NCBI GenBank assembly: GCA_000383115.1
Contig: KB910544.1
Coordinates: 1-64,000, forward strand
DNA length: 64,000 nt
From: an alpha proteobacterium SCGC AAA015-N04
GTDB lineage: Bacteria > Pseudomonadota > Alphaproteobacteria > Puniceispirillales > Marisalimonadaceae
Direction: 5' to 3'
Part shown: positions 51,836-61,066 of the stretch, piece after piece
Numbering within the stretch: the stretch's first letter is position 1
Layout: each line of letters opens with the position of its first letter
The notes under the pieces: generated by a model
Database searches by the model: none
Seen by the model: the letters and a program-made list of their open reading frames with translations, nothing else
Told to the model about the DNA's origin: nothing
Translations under genes and position numbers: made by a program

Positions 51836-52859
51836 GTATTCTTGAACCTAAATCCGCGACTGGTTCTGCCTGCTCTCCTACTTCAAAGGCATTTTCGCCT
51901 GAGTTGTTACCATTAATAACACGTTTAGCTATACCTTGAAGGATGCCAGCAAATCTAAAACAATTAAATGCTAATAAAAACTTCCAATATTTTGGCATAT
52001 CAAAACTAGTTAAATTTAAATAACTTTCTAAAATTTTTTCTTCAGTTGGTATTCCAGAATAAAAATTTTGACTGTTAAAATTACTCAAACCACCTATTGG
52101 CCATGTTTTTTCGAATCTAAGCATTAATGCCCAGTAAGATAAATCAATAAAAGGAGGTGAAAGTGTTGACAATTCCCAATCTAACAAACCATTAATTTTT
52201 GGGGTAGATTTATTTTTTTCTAAAATCATATTATCTAAACGAAAATCACCATGTAAAAGACATGGCTCCAAATTATCTATTTCAGTTGGAATATATTTTG
52301 GTATATTATCAATTAAATATTCCATACTTTTTATATGTTTCGTTTCAGAGTCTCTGTATTGTTTTATCCATAAACTTATTTGTCTCTCGAGATAACCATA
52401 AGTTTTACCAAAATTCTCTAAACCAATTTTTTTTAAATCTAATTTAACTAATTCGGCTAATATTTTAATTTTATGTTTGTAAATTTTATCTCTTTGTTCA
52501 CTTGTATAGCTTGGAAGATCTGGATCAAACTCGTGTTCACCATTTAAAAACTCCATAACGTAAAATTCACTTCCGATTATATCTACATCACTACAATATC
52601 CATACATTTTAGGAGTAGGAATTTTTGAATTTGATAAGGCACTCATAACTTTATATTCTCTATCAATACGATGTGCTCCTCTAAGTAGATTCCCTGATGG
52701 CTTAGATCTAAGCACATAGCTTTTATTATTTGATTTTAGAAGAAATGTGGGATTAGATTGACCTGTTTCAAACTTTTTTATAGACAAAATTTGTTCATAA
52801 ATTGATGTATTTTTTTTTAACCAAAGATTTATACTATTTATTTTATTTTTTGCTGACAT
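51819..52859 (-). CDS. APH-family phosphotransferase, ACAD10/11 kinase-like
   Basis: This protein of 346 residues has the aminoglycoside-phosphotransferase-like kinase fold: FETGQSNPTFLLK near residue 28, the catalytic loop L-L-H-G-D-F-R-L-D-N-M near 203, and the metal aspartate in G-L-L-D-W-E-L-S near 228. This group matches the kinase domain of ACAD10/11 and LvaA, which phosphorylates 4-hydroxyacyl-CoA. It is divergent (64 bp) from an SDR gene followed by an ACAD10/11-like dehydrogenase gene, exactly the partners expected. Confidence 0.85.
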   Translation of the reverse strand: MSAKNKINSINLWLKKNTSIYEQILSIKKFETGQSNPTFLLKSNNKSYVLRSKPSGNLLRGAHRIDREYKVMSALSNSKIPTPKMYGYCSDVDIIGSEFYVMEFLNGEHEFDPDLPSYTSEQRDKIYKHKIKILAELVKLDLKKIGLENFGKTYGYLERQISLWIKQYRDSETKHIKSMEYLIDNIPKYIPTEIDNLEPCLLHGDFRLDNMILEKNKSTPKINGLLDWELSTLSPPFIDLSYWALMLRFEKTWPIGGLSNFNSQNFYSGIPTEEKILESYLNLTSFDMPKYWKFLLAFNCFRFAGILQGIAKRVINGNNSGENAFEVGEQAEPVADLGSRILKEYL

Positions 52860-52923
52860 ATTTTCATGACTAATTTATTCTTATTGAAATATCACATTTA
52901 AATTTATATTAGGTGTATAATAC

Positions 52924-53658
52924 ATGAATATTAAATCTAACACTGTTTTAATAACAGGTGCAAGCAGAGGCTTAGGAGCAAATTTTTCTAAGGTGTTAGC
53001 ACATGATGGTTATAAAGTTATTGGTGTTGGACGAAATATACAAAATCTTAAATCAGTTATTTCATCTCTTCCTAATCAAAATCTAGGTCATTCATATATT
53101 GAGCTTGACATTACAGACGAAGTTAAAGTGCAGAAGACGTTAAATGATTTAACCGTTTATGCTTTAATTAATAATGCAGGTATTGCCAATACTAAATTGT
53201 TACATGAAGAAACTTATTCAGATTTAAAAAATATAATTGACACTAACTTACTAGGTTCTATTAATGTATCAAATGCCCTAATTCCAAATATGATTAAAAA
53301 TAAAAATGGGAAAATTATAAATATTGCATCCACTCTTGGTTATAGACCTTTATCATTTGTTGGAGCATATTCTGCAACAAAAGCTGCTTTAATACAAATT
53401 ACTAAATCTCAATCAATTGAATTGGCAAAGCATAATATATGCGTTAATGCACTTGCGCCAGGTTACATACTTACAGATATTAATAGAAAACAATTAGAGG
53501 GTGATGCAGGTGTTATACTTAAAAAGAAAATACCTCTTAAAAGATTTGCTACTTTAAAAGAACTTGATGTAATTATTTCTATGTTAGTAAATCCATTAAA
53601 CACCTATATGACGGGCGCTACAATAGCTGTTGATGGCGGACTAAGTACTGGTCTTTGA
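52924..53658 (+). CDS. Short-chain dehydrogenase/reductase
   Basis: This protein of 244 residues has the SDR motifs T-G-A-S-R-G-L-G-A near residue 12, I-N-N-A-G near 83, an active serine in I-A-S-T-L-G and Y-S-A-T-K near 149-153, and a C-terminal T-G-A-T-I-A-V-D-G-G. It starts 15 bp before the acyl-CoA dehydrogenase gene. In 4-hydroxyacid or related pathways such an enzyme could oxidise or reduce the hydroxyl group; FabG-like activity is the generic alternative. Confidence 0.87.
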   Translation: MNIKSNTVLITGASRGLGANFSKVLAHDGYKVIGVGRNIQNLKSVISSLPNQNLGHSYIELDITDEVKVQKTLNDLTVYALINNAGIANTKLLHEETYSDLKNIIDTNLLGSINVSNALIPNMIKNKNGKIINIASTLGYRPLSFVGAYSATKAALIQITKSQSIELAKHNICVNALAPGYILTDINRKQLEGDAGVILKKKIPLKRFATLKELDVIISMLVNPLNTYMTGATIAVDGGLSTGL

Positions 53659-53673
53659 CAATAGGAGCAATAT

Positions 53674-54873
53674 ATGGATTTTACACTCCCTGAACATATC
53701 GAAACTCTCAGATTAAAAACAAGAGACTTTGTTAACCAAAATATTATTCCTCTGGAGTCAGATAGTTTATCATATGACAAACATGAAAATATAAATGAGG
53801 ATTTATTAAATCAAATCCGTTTGGATGTCAAAGCAGCTGGGCTTTGGTCGCCGCAAATGCCTATATCTAGATCTGGTCTAGGGTTGGGTCCTATTGGTAT
53901 GTCTGCCTTATATGAAGAAATGAATAGATCAATTTTTGGCCCTGTTTGTTTTAATTGTGCCGCGCCCGATGATGGAAATATGTATATACTTAATAAAATT
54001 GGAACTGAAGAGCAAAAAGTTAAATGGCTTGATCCAATAATTAAGGGGGATGTTCGCTCATCACTTGCTATGACTGAACCAGCACCTGGTGGTGGCTCTG
54101 ATCCATCTATGATTAAAACAGAAGCTATCTATTCAAATGGTAAATGGATAATTAATGGTCTTAAATGGTATATTACTGGAGCTGCTACTGCATCTCATTT
54201 TATCCTACTTGCCAAAACTAAAGATGGCTTAACTGCTTTCCTTTATCATAAAAATCAACCAGGTTGGAAGATTAAAAGACGTATTCCAATTATGGGCCCT
54301 GAAGAACATGGTGGACATTGTGAGATAGAGTATAATGGCTTAGAAATTCCTGATGAAAATAGGTTAGGAGAAGTGGGTAAAGGTCTTAAAATTGTTCAGA
54401 TACGTCTTGGTATGGCTCGTCTTACGCATTGCATGAGATGGATAGGACTCTCTAAGAGATGTTTAGAAATTGCTTTAGATTATGTTTCCACCAGAGAAGG
54501 CTTTGGTGTTAAGCTTTCTGATAGAGAATCGGTTCAAATTAAACTTGGTAAATCTGCAATGGATATCGACATTTCCCGTTTACTTGTAATGAGAGCTGCA
54601 TGGAAAATTGAACATGGCAGTAAATCTAGACAAGATGTTTCAATGGCCAAAATATTTGTCGCCGACACTTTAAATAACGTTTCAGATACTGCGATTCAAC
54701 TTAATGGAGCCAAAGGTTATAGTAAAGATATTATACTTGAATGGATTTATCGTTATGCACGTCAAGCTAAGTTAGTTGATGGAGCTTCAGAAGTTCATCA
54801 AATGATTATTAATAGATTTTTTAATAATTATAAAACTGATTTTTGGCATTGGGGTATAGGTCAAGATAGTTAA
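53674..54873 (+). CDS. Acyl-CoA dehydrogenase, ACAD10/11-like
   Basis: This protein of 399 residues has a dehydrogenase fold with SLAMTEPAPGGGSDPSMIKT near residue 130, H-G-G-H-C-E-I near 210, and the C-terminal K-L-V-D-G-A-S-E-V-H-Q in place of the ordinary Y-E-G-T motif. The D-G-x-x-E-V-H ending is characteristic of ACAD10/11-type enzymes, which act with an APH-like kinase on 4-hydroxyacyl-CoA. Its end overlaps the convergent HAD gene by 4 bp. Confidence 0.87.
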   Translation: MDFTLPEHIETLRLKTRDFVNQNIIPLESDSLSYDKHENINEDLLNQIRLDVKAAGLWSPQMPISRSGLGLGPIGMSALYEEMNRSIFGPVCFNCAAPDDGNMYILNKIGTEEQKVKWLDPIIKGDVRSSLAMTEPAPGGGSDPSMIKTEAIYSNGKWIINGLKWYITGAATASHFILLAKTKDGLTAFLYHKNQPGWKIKRRIPIMGPEEHGGHCEIEYNGLEIPDENRLGEVGKGLKIVQIRLGMARLTHCMRWIGLSKRCLEIALDYVSTREGFGVKLSDRESVQIKLGKSAMDIDISRLLVMRAAWKIEHGSKSRQDVSMAKIFVADTLNNVSDTAIQLNGAKGYSKDIILEWIYRYARQAKLVDGASEVHQMIINRFFNNYKTDFWHWGIGQDS

Positions 54874-55541
54874 TTTTTTAATATTTTTTCTATTTGTTCT
54901 AATGAATTTATAATTTGATCTGGTTTTCCTGGTAATTTCTCCAATCTATTGTTAAATCTATTCACCCATATAGTTTTAAATCCATAATTTGAAGCTGCGT
55001 GCATATCCCACGCGTTACTAGAAAAAAATAACACGTTCTGTTTGTTTACTCCCAATTTTTTTTCAACTAAATCATATACAACACTTGCAGGTTTATAGAC
55101 TTTGCATTCATCTACTGATAAAATTTCATCAAGTAAAGTTTTGATATTTGCATTCCTCACCGCGCTTTCTAACATTTCTTTGTTTCCGTTAGATAATATT
55201 GCAGTTTTCAACCCCATATTCTTTATTTTTTCTAGAACGGACTGAACTTCTGGGTAAGCTTCTAGTTTTAAGTATAGTGATAATAATTCATCTCGTAATA
55301 CAATATTTTGTATGTTTAATGTTTCCATAGCATAATCTAAAGCATCAGATGTAATTTTCCAAAAATCTATATATTCCTTCATTGAATTTCTTAACCATGT
55401 ATATTCAAGTTGCCTTAACCTCCACAAAGTTGAAAGCTCATTCCATTTATCTCCAACTTTTTGTGATAACTCTCTGCACGCAGCATTTACATCAAATAAT
55501 GTTCCGTAGGCGTCAAATACACATGTTGTTATTCTATCCAT
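54870..55541 (-). CDS. Haloacid dehalogenase type II family hydrolase
   Basis: Starting at the ATG 55541 (GAGGAAAG just upstream) gives about 223 residues; a longer open frame upstream lies inside the glycosyltransferase gene and lacks homology. All L-2-haloacid dehalogenase positions can be seen: nucleophile FDAYGTLFD near residue 8, arginine in W-R-L-R-Q, L-S-N-G near 118, K in V-Y-K-P, and S-S-N-A-W-D near 175-180. Such enzymes remove halide from short haloacids. The gene overlaps the end of the glycosyltransferase gene by 8 bp, with no obvious functional link. Confidence 0.87.
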   Translation of the reverse strand: MDRITTCVFDAYGTLFDVNAACRELSQKVGDKWNELSTLWRLRQLEYTWLRNSMKEYIDFWKITSDALDYAMETLNIQNIVLRDELLSLYLKLEAYPEVQSVLEKIKNMGLKTAILSNGNKEMLESAVRNANIKTLLDEILSVDECKVYKPASVVYDLVEKKLGVNKQNVLFFSSNAWDMHAASNYGFKTIWVNRFNNRLEKLPGKPDQIINSLEQIEKILKN

Positions 55542-56334
55542 TTCTTTCCTCACACAGATATTCGTAAAACCCTTTTTTATTGTTTTTTGCCCATTCCATA
55601 TACTTCTTATTTTTAATTCGTCTAAATGCAAAAATCTTTGATACTTTTAAGTTATTCATTTTCAAAGATTTTATCTGGTATTTTCTGTATGCTTGATCAA
55701 TTTTCATTGAAAACCCTTTTTCCCTAGTTACTGATTCTTTTTGAATGTTTAACTTATAATAATCATTATCTATCATTTTTACTTTGTTTTTTTTATTTAA
55801 TAAAATTGCGGTGTTATATACGTCCTGACTTCTGTTATTTTCAAATTTATTAATTAAGTTCTTTTTTACCAATGGATGGAAACTACAAGGAGTTTCACCT
55901 ATATCACTTAAGCATAAATATCCTTTATCTTTTCCAGAAAATTCTTTAATTAAAACATTATTTTTGTAAACTCTTGTTGGTGCAAATGTTAATCCATTTT
56001 TTTTTGCTAGCTCATACATTTTTTTAAGATAATTTTCTGACCACTCGTCGTCTGCATCTAGAAAACCTATATATTCTCCTCTTGCTTTTTCAAGCCCAAT
56101 ATTCCTCGCATTTCCTGGTCCAGTTTTTATACCATTAGTTTTCAGAAATCTAAGTGATATGTTTTCACCCATTCTAGGAACTATTTTTTTATAATTTTTT
56201 CCGTCATCTATTACCAAAAGAATTTCAATTTTTTTCTCTAAATCTATGTTTTGGTTATTTATTGAGTTTATAGATTTTTTCAGTGTATCCTCTGCTCTAT
56301 ATACTGGTATAATTATTGAAACATTTATTTTCAT
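55534..56334 (-). CDS. Glycosyltransferase family 2
   Basis: This protein of 266 residues has the GT-A fold of family 2: S-I-I-I-P-V-Y-R-A-E-D-T near residue 6, a G-P-G-N-A-R-N-I-G-L block near 73, and G-F-L-D-A-D-D-E-W near 92 with the metal DxD. The C-terminal 90 residues are lysine-rich with no membrane helix. It likely adds a sugar to a surface polysaccharide or lipid; donor and acceptor cannot be told. It is strongly AT-rich, even for this window. Confidence 0.88.
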   Translation of the reverse strand: MKINVSIIIPVYRAEDTLKKSINSINNQNIDLEKKIEILLVIDDGKNYKKIVPRMGENISLRFLKTNGIKTGPGNARNIGLEKARGEYIGFLDADDEWSENYLKKMYELAKKNGLTFAPTRVYKNNVLIKEFSGKDKGYLCLSDIGETPCSFHPLVKKNLINKFENNRSQDVYNTAILLNKKNKVKMIDNDYYKLNIQKESVTREKGFSMKIDQAYRKYQIKSLKMNNLKVSKIFAFRRIKNKKYMEWAKNNKKGFYEYLCEERNG

Positions 56335-56411
56335 TTTATTTCTTTTTTTTTTCTTTTATATTGTCATTAGTTTTAAACTTTGCAAAATTTAATTTGTAAG
56401 GAAATTTCCTA

Positions 56412-57320
56412 ATGAAATCAATTCTTTTACATCCCACTCATTGGAAAGACTATTCTTTGGTTGACTCTGGTGATGGAAAAAAATTAGAAAGATATGGTAA
56501 TTTCTTATTTAGTAGACCTGAGCCACAAGCCATTTGGTCGCCTAGATTGTCTCTAAAAGAATGGAAAAAATCTTCTGGAGCATTTCTCTCATCTTCTAAT
56601 CCATTAAACGAAAATACTATAGGTAAATGGTCTCTTAAAAAACATTTGCCACTCAAATGGGAAATGGAATATGACAATATAAAATTTTTTGCAACCCCAA
56701 CTCCTTTTCGACATCTAGGATTCTTTCCAGACCAATCTCCTCATTGGCTTTGGGCTGCCAAAAAAATAAAGACCTGTATTAATTATTCAGATAAACCCTT
56801 CTCTCCTAAAGTTCTAAATCTATTTGCCTACTCAGGTCTTGCTTCTTTACATGCTGCCTCCCATGGCGCTTCTGTAACACACATTGATGCCAGTAGAAAA
56901 GCAATTAACCTTGCGTTTGAAAACAGAAACTTATCCTCATTTCAAGACTTACCAATTAAATTTATAACTGATGACGCTATTAAATTTGTTAAAAGAGAAA
57001 TCCGTCGTAAGAATAAATATGATGCTATCATTTTAGATCCTCCTAAATATGGAAGAGGTCCCAATGGAGAGAAATGGGAATTGTTTAACCACCTTCCTAT
57101 TTTATTAAAACTAATTCCACTTATTCTAACTCCCAAACCTATTTTTATAATTCTAAATAGCTATGCGATTCGATCTAGTCACTTAGCTTTACATTTTGCA
57201 TTAAATGAAATAATGAGAGAATTTTCTGGTAAAGTTGAGTCTGGCGAACTATCCATTGTTGAAGATCAAGAAAATCCAAGACAAATAAATACAGCCATCT
57301 TTGCTAGATGGGAACAATAA
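56412..57320 (+). CDS. Class I SAM-dependent rRNA methyltransferase-like protein (RlmI/COG1092-type)
   Basis: This protein of 302 residues has a Rossmann methyltransferase domain with motif I V-L-N-L-F-A-Y-S-G-L-A near residue 137, an acidic loop T-H-I-D-A-S-R near 155, and motif IV A-I-I-L-D-P-P-K-Y-G-R-G near 210. The D-P-P-K motif is typical of base-amino or C5-cytosine RNA methyltransferases of the RlmI/RlmL group. The PUA-like N-terminal domain of RlmI is not recognisable; the N-terminus is a distinct beta-rich region of about 90 residues. It converges on the TrmH gene, 5 bp away. Confidence 0.83.
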   Translation: MKSILLHPTHWKDYSLVDSGDGKKLERYGNFLFSRPEPQAIWSPRLSLKEWKKSSGAFLSSSNPLNENTIGKWSLKKHLPLKWEMEYDNIKFFATPTPFRHLGFFPDQSPHWLWAAKKIKTCINYSDKPFSPKVLNLFAYSGLASLHAASHGASVTHIDASRKAINLAFENRNLSSFQDLPIKFITDDAIKFVKREIRRKNKYDAIILDPPKYGRGPNGEKWELFNHLPILLKLIPLILTPKPIFIILNSYAIRSSHLALHFALNEIMREFSGKVESGELSIVEDQENPRQINTAIFARWEQ

Positions 57321-57325
57321 ATAAT

Positions 57326-58135
57326 TTAATTAGGATTTTTCCTAATTGATTCATATAAAATAATTCCTGTAGACACAGCCAAGTTAAGACTATCTGATTT
57401 ACCTAACATTGGTATTTTTATCAATTGATCACAATTATTGATTAATTCATCTGACAAACCATTTTTTTCATTTCCCATGGCTAAAACAAAAGGTGCTTTC
57501 CAATTAGCTTTGGTGTAATTAGACGCTTTCTTTAATGAAGTTCCAATCAAACTAATATTTTTATCAGATTTCCATTTTAAAAACTCTTCAAGATTTGAAG
57601 CTATTATGTTTATGTTAAAGATAGCTCCCATACTTGCCCTTACAGATTCATATGAAAAAGGGTCTGTACATTCATTAAGTAAAACGCACTCACTAGCCCC
57701 CATACCATCCATAGTCCTTAGTATTGCACCTAAATTACCAGGATCCCTTACATTTTCAAGAGCAACAAAGCATTTGTTATCAGTAGTAATAGGAAGATGA
57801 TGCCATTTTTGTACAAAAACACCTAATACATTCTGAGGGTTATCTTTATGTGACAATTTAGATAATATTTGAGAAGATACTGCTATTGTATCTCCACCTG
57901 ATGAAGTTGAATCGTACACTAAATCACTTATAGCTAAGTTATCTTTATTCTCTTTATTAAATAATAAGTATTTAATTTCCCAATTATTCTCTAGAGCTTC
58001 TTTACAAATTCGAACACCCTCTGCTACGAACAAGTTCAAATTTCTTCTATATTTACGATGATATAAACTATTAATTAATTTAACTTTATCATTAGTTAAA
58101 CTAGAAATTTCGTATTGTTTTCCAGAAACAACCAA
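57326..58135 (-). CDS. TrmH/SpoU-family RNA 2'-O-methyltransferase
   Basis: This protein of 269 residues has an N-terminal RNA-binding substrate domain followed by the SPOUT knot. The three motifs are visible: A-L-E-N-V-R-D-P-G-N-L-G-A-I near residue 125, LAMGNEKNGLS near 215, and I-P-M-L-G-K-S-D-S-L-N-L-A-V near 240. This suggests RlmB/TsnR-like 2'-O-methylation of rRNA. The start is a TTG at 58135, supported by AGGAAA eight bases upstream and by the homology starting at once. It lies 10 bp after the sufE stop on the same strand. Confidence 0.87.
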   Translation of the reverse strand: MVVSGKQYEISSLTNDKVKLINSLYHRKYRRNLNLFVAEGVRICKEALENNWEIKYLLFNKENKDNLAISDLVYDSTSSGGDTIAVSSQILSKLSHKDNPQNVLGVFVQKWHHLPITTDNKCFVALENVRDPGNLGAILRTMDGMGASECVLLNECTDPFSYESVRASMGAIFNINIIASNLEEFLKWKSDKNISLIGTSLKKASNYTKANWKAPFVLAMGNEKNGLSDELINNCDQLIKIPMLGKSDSLNLAVSTGIILYESIRKNPN

Positions 58136-58145
58136 ATTACATTTC

Positions 58146-58562
58146 CTATGTTAATTTCTCTTGAGCTGAATTTTTAATCGAAGTGACAAGGGAAGAAAGA
58201 CCATTTTTTCTTGTAGGGGATAAATGATCATTCAATCCTATTTGCTCTAGAAAATTTATATTAGTATCTAAAATTTCTTGAGGTTTTTTACCAGAAAAAA
58301 CTTTTAACATAATACCTATAAGCCCCTGAACTATGGCAGCATCACTATTTGCCAAAAAAGTAATAGTCCCGTCCTCATTATAATATTTATAAAAATATAC
58401 TACAGATTGACAGCCTTTCATTTTATTTTCTTCAGTTTTAAGAGCTTCATCCATTTGAGGTACATTTCTTCCCATATCTATTAAATATTGATACTTATCT
58501 TCCCAAGAATCAAAAAAAGAAAAATCCTCAACTAATTCGTTAATTTCTTTACTAAAACCCAT
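58146..58562 (-). CDS. sufE: SufE Fe-S cluster assembly sulfur acceptor
   Basis: This protein of 138 residues has the SufE fold with the sulfur-accepting C51 in K-G-C-Q-S-V-V-Y-F near residue 50. The short N-terminus I-N-E-L-V-E-D-F leads into W-E-D-K-Y-Q-Y-L-I-D-M-G, a family hallmark. SufE takes sulfur from SufS for Fe-S assembly. I chose the ATG at 58562 because an upstream frame start adds four residues without homology. The other suf genes are not in the window. Confidence 0.9.
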   Translation of the reverse strand: MGFSKEINELVEDFSFFDSWEDKYQYLIDMGRNVPQMDEALKTEENKMKGCQSVVYFYKYYNEDGTITFLANSDAAIVQGLIGIMLKVFSGKKPQEILDTNINFLEQIGLNDHLSPTRKNGLSSLVTSIKNSAQEKLT

Positions 58563-58714
58563 CAAAAATCTCAATCGTTAATATATATTACTAATTAAAC
58601 TCAATTGTATAACAAATCAAGAACCTAAGTTTAATCAACTTTTAAAATTTAAAAAGACAATAAGATTGTGTTTTTATAAAATATAGAATAATTTATCAAA
58701 ACTGGGAGATTAGA

Positions 58715-60202
58715 ATGTTATCACTCCGTAATAAGAGAGAAAGCTTTACCTTACTAAACACCCCTTTAGTTTTATTTATTTTAATAATTATAACTTTTGT
58801 TAGAATATATTCTTTACATGTATCACCAATAGAGTTGTCTGTTGACGAAGCGCAATATTGGCATTGGTCAAGAAATATAGACCTAGGTTATTTTACTAAA
58901 CCACCATTAATAGCCTGGTTGATTTCATTTTCAACATTTATTTTTGGAAACGAAGAGTGGGCTGTAAGACTTTTTTCGCCAATAACACATCTATTTATTT
59001 CATTAGTTTTATGGGCTACCGCGAAATTTGTATTTGGATCAAACTCAGGCAAAGTTGCCGCTTTAATTTGGATATTCACACCAGCAGCTTCGGTAGGTGG
59101 ATTTATAATTTCAACTGATACTCCACTATTATTTTTTTGGTCTTTATCTTTATATTTTTTACTAAAATCAGTAAAAGAGAATTCTAGCTTTGCATCTTTA
59201 TTTGTAGGTATTTTTCTAGGTTTTGCTTTTTTATCCAAATATGCAGCTTTATACTTTTTAATTTTCTTAATTATATGGTGGCTCATTTATGACCGAAGTA
59301 TATTTTTAAGTTTTAAGGATATATTAACAATTATTTTTACAAGTATAATGATAGCAAGCACAAATTTATATTGGAATTATTTAAATGATTATGTGACTAT
59401 CAATCATACAATTTCAAATGCAAATCTCTCAGAAATAATAATAAACTACAATAATGTTATAGACTTTTTGTTATCTCAGTTTTTGGTTTTTGGTCCACTC
59501 TTATTTTTATTATATGTTCTGGTGATTTTGAATAGTTTATTTAAAAATAATTACCTTACATTATTAGCATTTCTATCACTGCCCATAATTGTTATTATTA
59601 CAATTCAAAGCTTTTTAAAAATTTCAAATGCGAATTGGGCTGTTACCGCCTATATTGGTGCAACTTTAATTGTAAGTTATTATGTAACTCTAAAAAAAAA
59701 CAGGTTTTTTAAAATTATTTATAATTTTGGGATTTTATTAAATTTAGCAATATCAGTATTTATTTTAAAAGTTTGTATTACTGGTAGTTTCGATCCTATA
59801 AGTCTAAAGTCTGATCCATTAAGAAAAAATCTAGGATTTAAAGAGCTAGCAATAAAAATTCAAGATACTTTTGAGACAGAAAATATCTCAAAAATAATTT
59901 TTGAAACCAGAAGTGACATTACAAGATTCAACTACTACATGAACCGTTATTATAATAAGTTTGAAGATAAAATTTTTATAAAATCCAATAGTGATAATCC
60001 CGGCAACTTTTATGAAAAAAATTACAATTATGATCTAATTCAAAAAATAAAAGGAGAAAAAGTATTAATTGTTAGAAACAATTCAAATTTTGAAAATAAT
60101 TCTTACAACTTAAATAAATTCAAATTAGTTAAAATTATATCTAATAAAACAATTAAAAATATGCAAAGAAAATATTTTCTTTTTATAGGAGAAATTAAAT
60201 AA
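58715..60202 (+). CDS. Membrane glycosyltransferase, family 39 (ArnT/PMT-like)
   Basis: This protein of 495 residues has about ten hydrophobic segments in the first 350 residues and a soluble C-terminal part. The first periplasmic loop has S-V-D-E-A-Q-Y-W-H-W-S-R, the catalytic D-E-A/Y-W motif of GT39/GT83 lipid-linked glycosyltransferases, and G-Y-F-T-K-P-P-L-I-A-W. It transfers a sugar from a polyprenyl carrier to an acceptor on the outer side of the inner membrane. GGGAG precedes the ATG. Like the GT2 gene, it is very AT-rich. Confidence 0.88.
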   Translation: MLSLRNKRESFTLLNTPLVLFILIIITFVRIYSLHVSPIELSVDEAQYWHWSRNIDLGYFTKPPLIAWLISFSTFIFGNEEWAVRLFSPITHLFISLVLWATAKFVFGSNSGKVAALIWIFTPAASVGGFIISTDTPLLFFWSLSLYFLLKSVKENSSFASLFVGIFLGFAFLSKYAALYFLIFLIIWWLIYDRSIFLSFKDILTIIFTSIMIASTNLYWNYLNDYVTINHTISNANLSEIIINYNNVIDFLLSQFLVFGPLLFLLYVLVILNSLFKNNYLTLLAFLSLPIIVIITIQSFLKISNANWAVTAYIGATLIVSYYVTLKKNRFFKIIYNFGILLNLAISVFILKVCITGSFDPISLKSDPLRKNLGFKELAIKIQDTFETENISKIIFETRSDITRFNYYMNRYYNKFEDKIFIKSNSDNPGNFYEKNYNYDLIQKIKGEKVLIVRNNSNFENNSYNLNKFKLVKIISNKTIKNMQRKYFLFIGEIK

Positions 60203-60205
60203 AAC

Positions 60206-60619
60206 TTATTTTTTATTAAATTTTTCAAAAACACTTAAAGTTTCTGCACTCACGTGATGCTCGATACCTTCAGCATCATTTTTAGCTATATCTTGATTAA
60301 CGCCGATTTTTATTAAAAAATTAAAGACTATTTCGTGTCTTTTTTTACAATAATCAGCCAATAATTTACCTTGTTCGGTTAAAAAAATCGATCTGTAAGG
60401 TCTACTTTCAACTAATCCTTCTCTAACTAAACGTCTAATAATACTATTAACAGTTGGACCAGTTACACCAAAATGTTTTGCTAAATCTACTGCTCTAGCT
60501 TCTCCAGTTTCCCTAATTAAATCTGCAATCATTTCAGTATAATCTTCTGCTATTTCAGTATTTCTAGCATTTCTTACTTGAGCAAACCTATCAGAATTAA
60601 TTTCAAATTCACTTATCAT
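60206..60619 (-). CDS. mntR: Manganese-dependent DtxR-type regulator MntR
   Basis: This protein of about 137 residues has a winged-helix domain with A-V-D-L-A-K-H-F-G-V-T-G-P-T-V-N (recognition helix, near residues 43-60), then the metal-binding dimer domain with E/H residues in R-H-E-I-V-F and E-G-I-E-H-H-V-S. This matches MntR, which represses or controls manganese uptake genes. I use the ATG at 60619 rather than a TTG two codons upstream. It converges closely on the GT39 gene (3 bp) and is divergent from the DUF1244 gene; no mntH lies nearby. Confidence 0.87.
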   Translation of the reverse strand: MISEFEINSDRFAQVRNARNTEIAEDYTEMIADLIRETGEARAVDLAKHFGVTGPTVNSIIRRLVREGLVESRPYRSIFLTEQGKLLADYCKKRHEIVFNFLIKIGVNQDIAKNDAEGIEHHVSAETLSVFEKFNKK

Positions 60620-60668
60620 TAACAAAATTCCAAAACTTAGATTAACCTAATATAATTTATAGGATTTT

Positions 60669-60686
60669 ATAATTTTGTAAAATTAT
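60669..60686. promoter_or_regulatory. Palindrome in the divergent mntR/DUF1244 gap (possible operator)
   Basis: ATAATTTT and AAAATTAT are perfect 8-bp arms with a GT centre. It lies 50 bp upstream of mntR and 62 bp upstream of the DUF1244 gene. The AT-rich composition makes chance palindromes common, so I rate it weakly. Confidence 0.3.
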
Positions 60687-60747
60687 TTGTATTTATGCCT
60701 TACTTAGATTAAATATTAATTCTTAGAATTTAAAATTGAGTGGGTTT

Positions 60748-61047
60748 ATGAAAAAAGAGGAAAGATTAAAAATAGAATCTCAAGTATTTAAAAAATTAGT
60801 TAAACATCTTCAAAATAGAACTGATGTTCAAAATATTGATCTTATGAATTTAAGTGGCTTTTGTAGAAATTGTTTATCAAGATGGTATGCAGAAGCTGCT
60901 GAAGAACATGGAATAGAAATGCAAAAAGATATAGCTAAAGAAATCATTTACGGAATGCCTCATTCGGTCTGGAAAGAAAAATACCAAACTGATGCGAATG
61001 CAGATCAAGAAAATAAGTTTCAATCTAACAAACAGAAAAATCACTAA
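60748..61047 (+). CDS. DUF1244 family protein
   Basis: This protein of 99 residues matches DUF1244 closely: V-K-H-L-Q-N-R-T-D-V-Q-N-I-D-L-M-N-L-S-G-F near residues 15-40, F-C-R-N-C-L-S-R-W-Y with two cysteines, then a Y-G-M-P-H-S-V-W-K block. The family is found mainly in alpha- and gammaproteobacteria; its function is unknown. A TTG four codons upstream is possible but the ATG is preferred. It lies 19 bp before the pyrF start. Confidence 0.88.
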   Translation: MKKEERLKIESQVFKKLVKHLQNRTDVQNIDLMNLSGFCRNCLSRWYAEAAEEHGIEMQKDIAKEIIYGMPHSVWKEKYQTDANADQENKFQSNKQKNH

Positions 61048-61066
61048 TGATTGGCTTAATTATTTC

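Noticed and set aside
54870-55631. Longer N-terminus for the haloacid dehalogenase
   Set aside because: The extra 30 residues fall inside the glycosyltransferase gene, lack homology, and a good ribosome site precedes the ATG at 55541.
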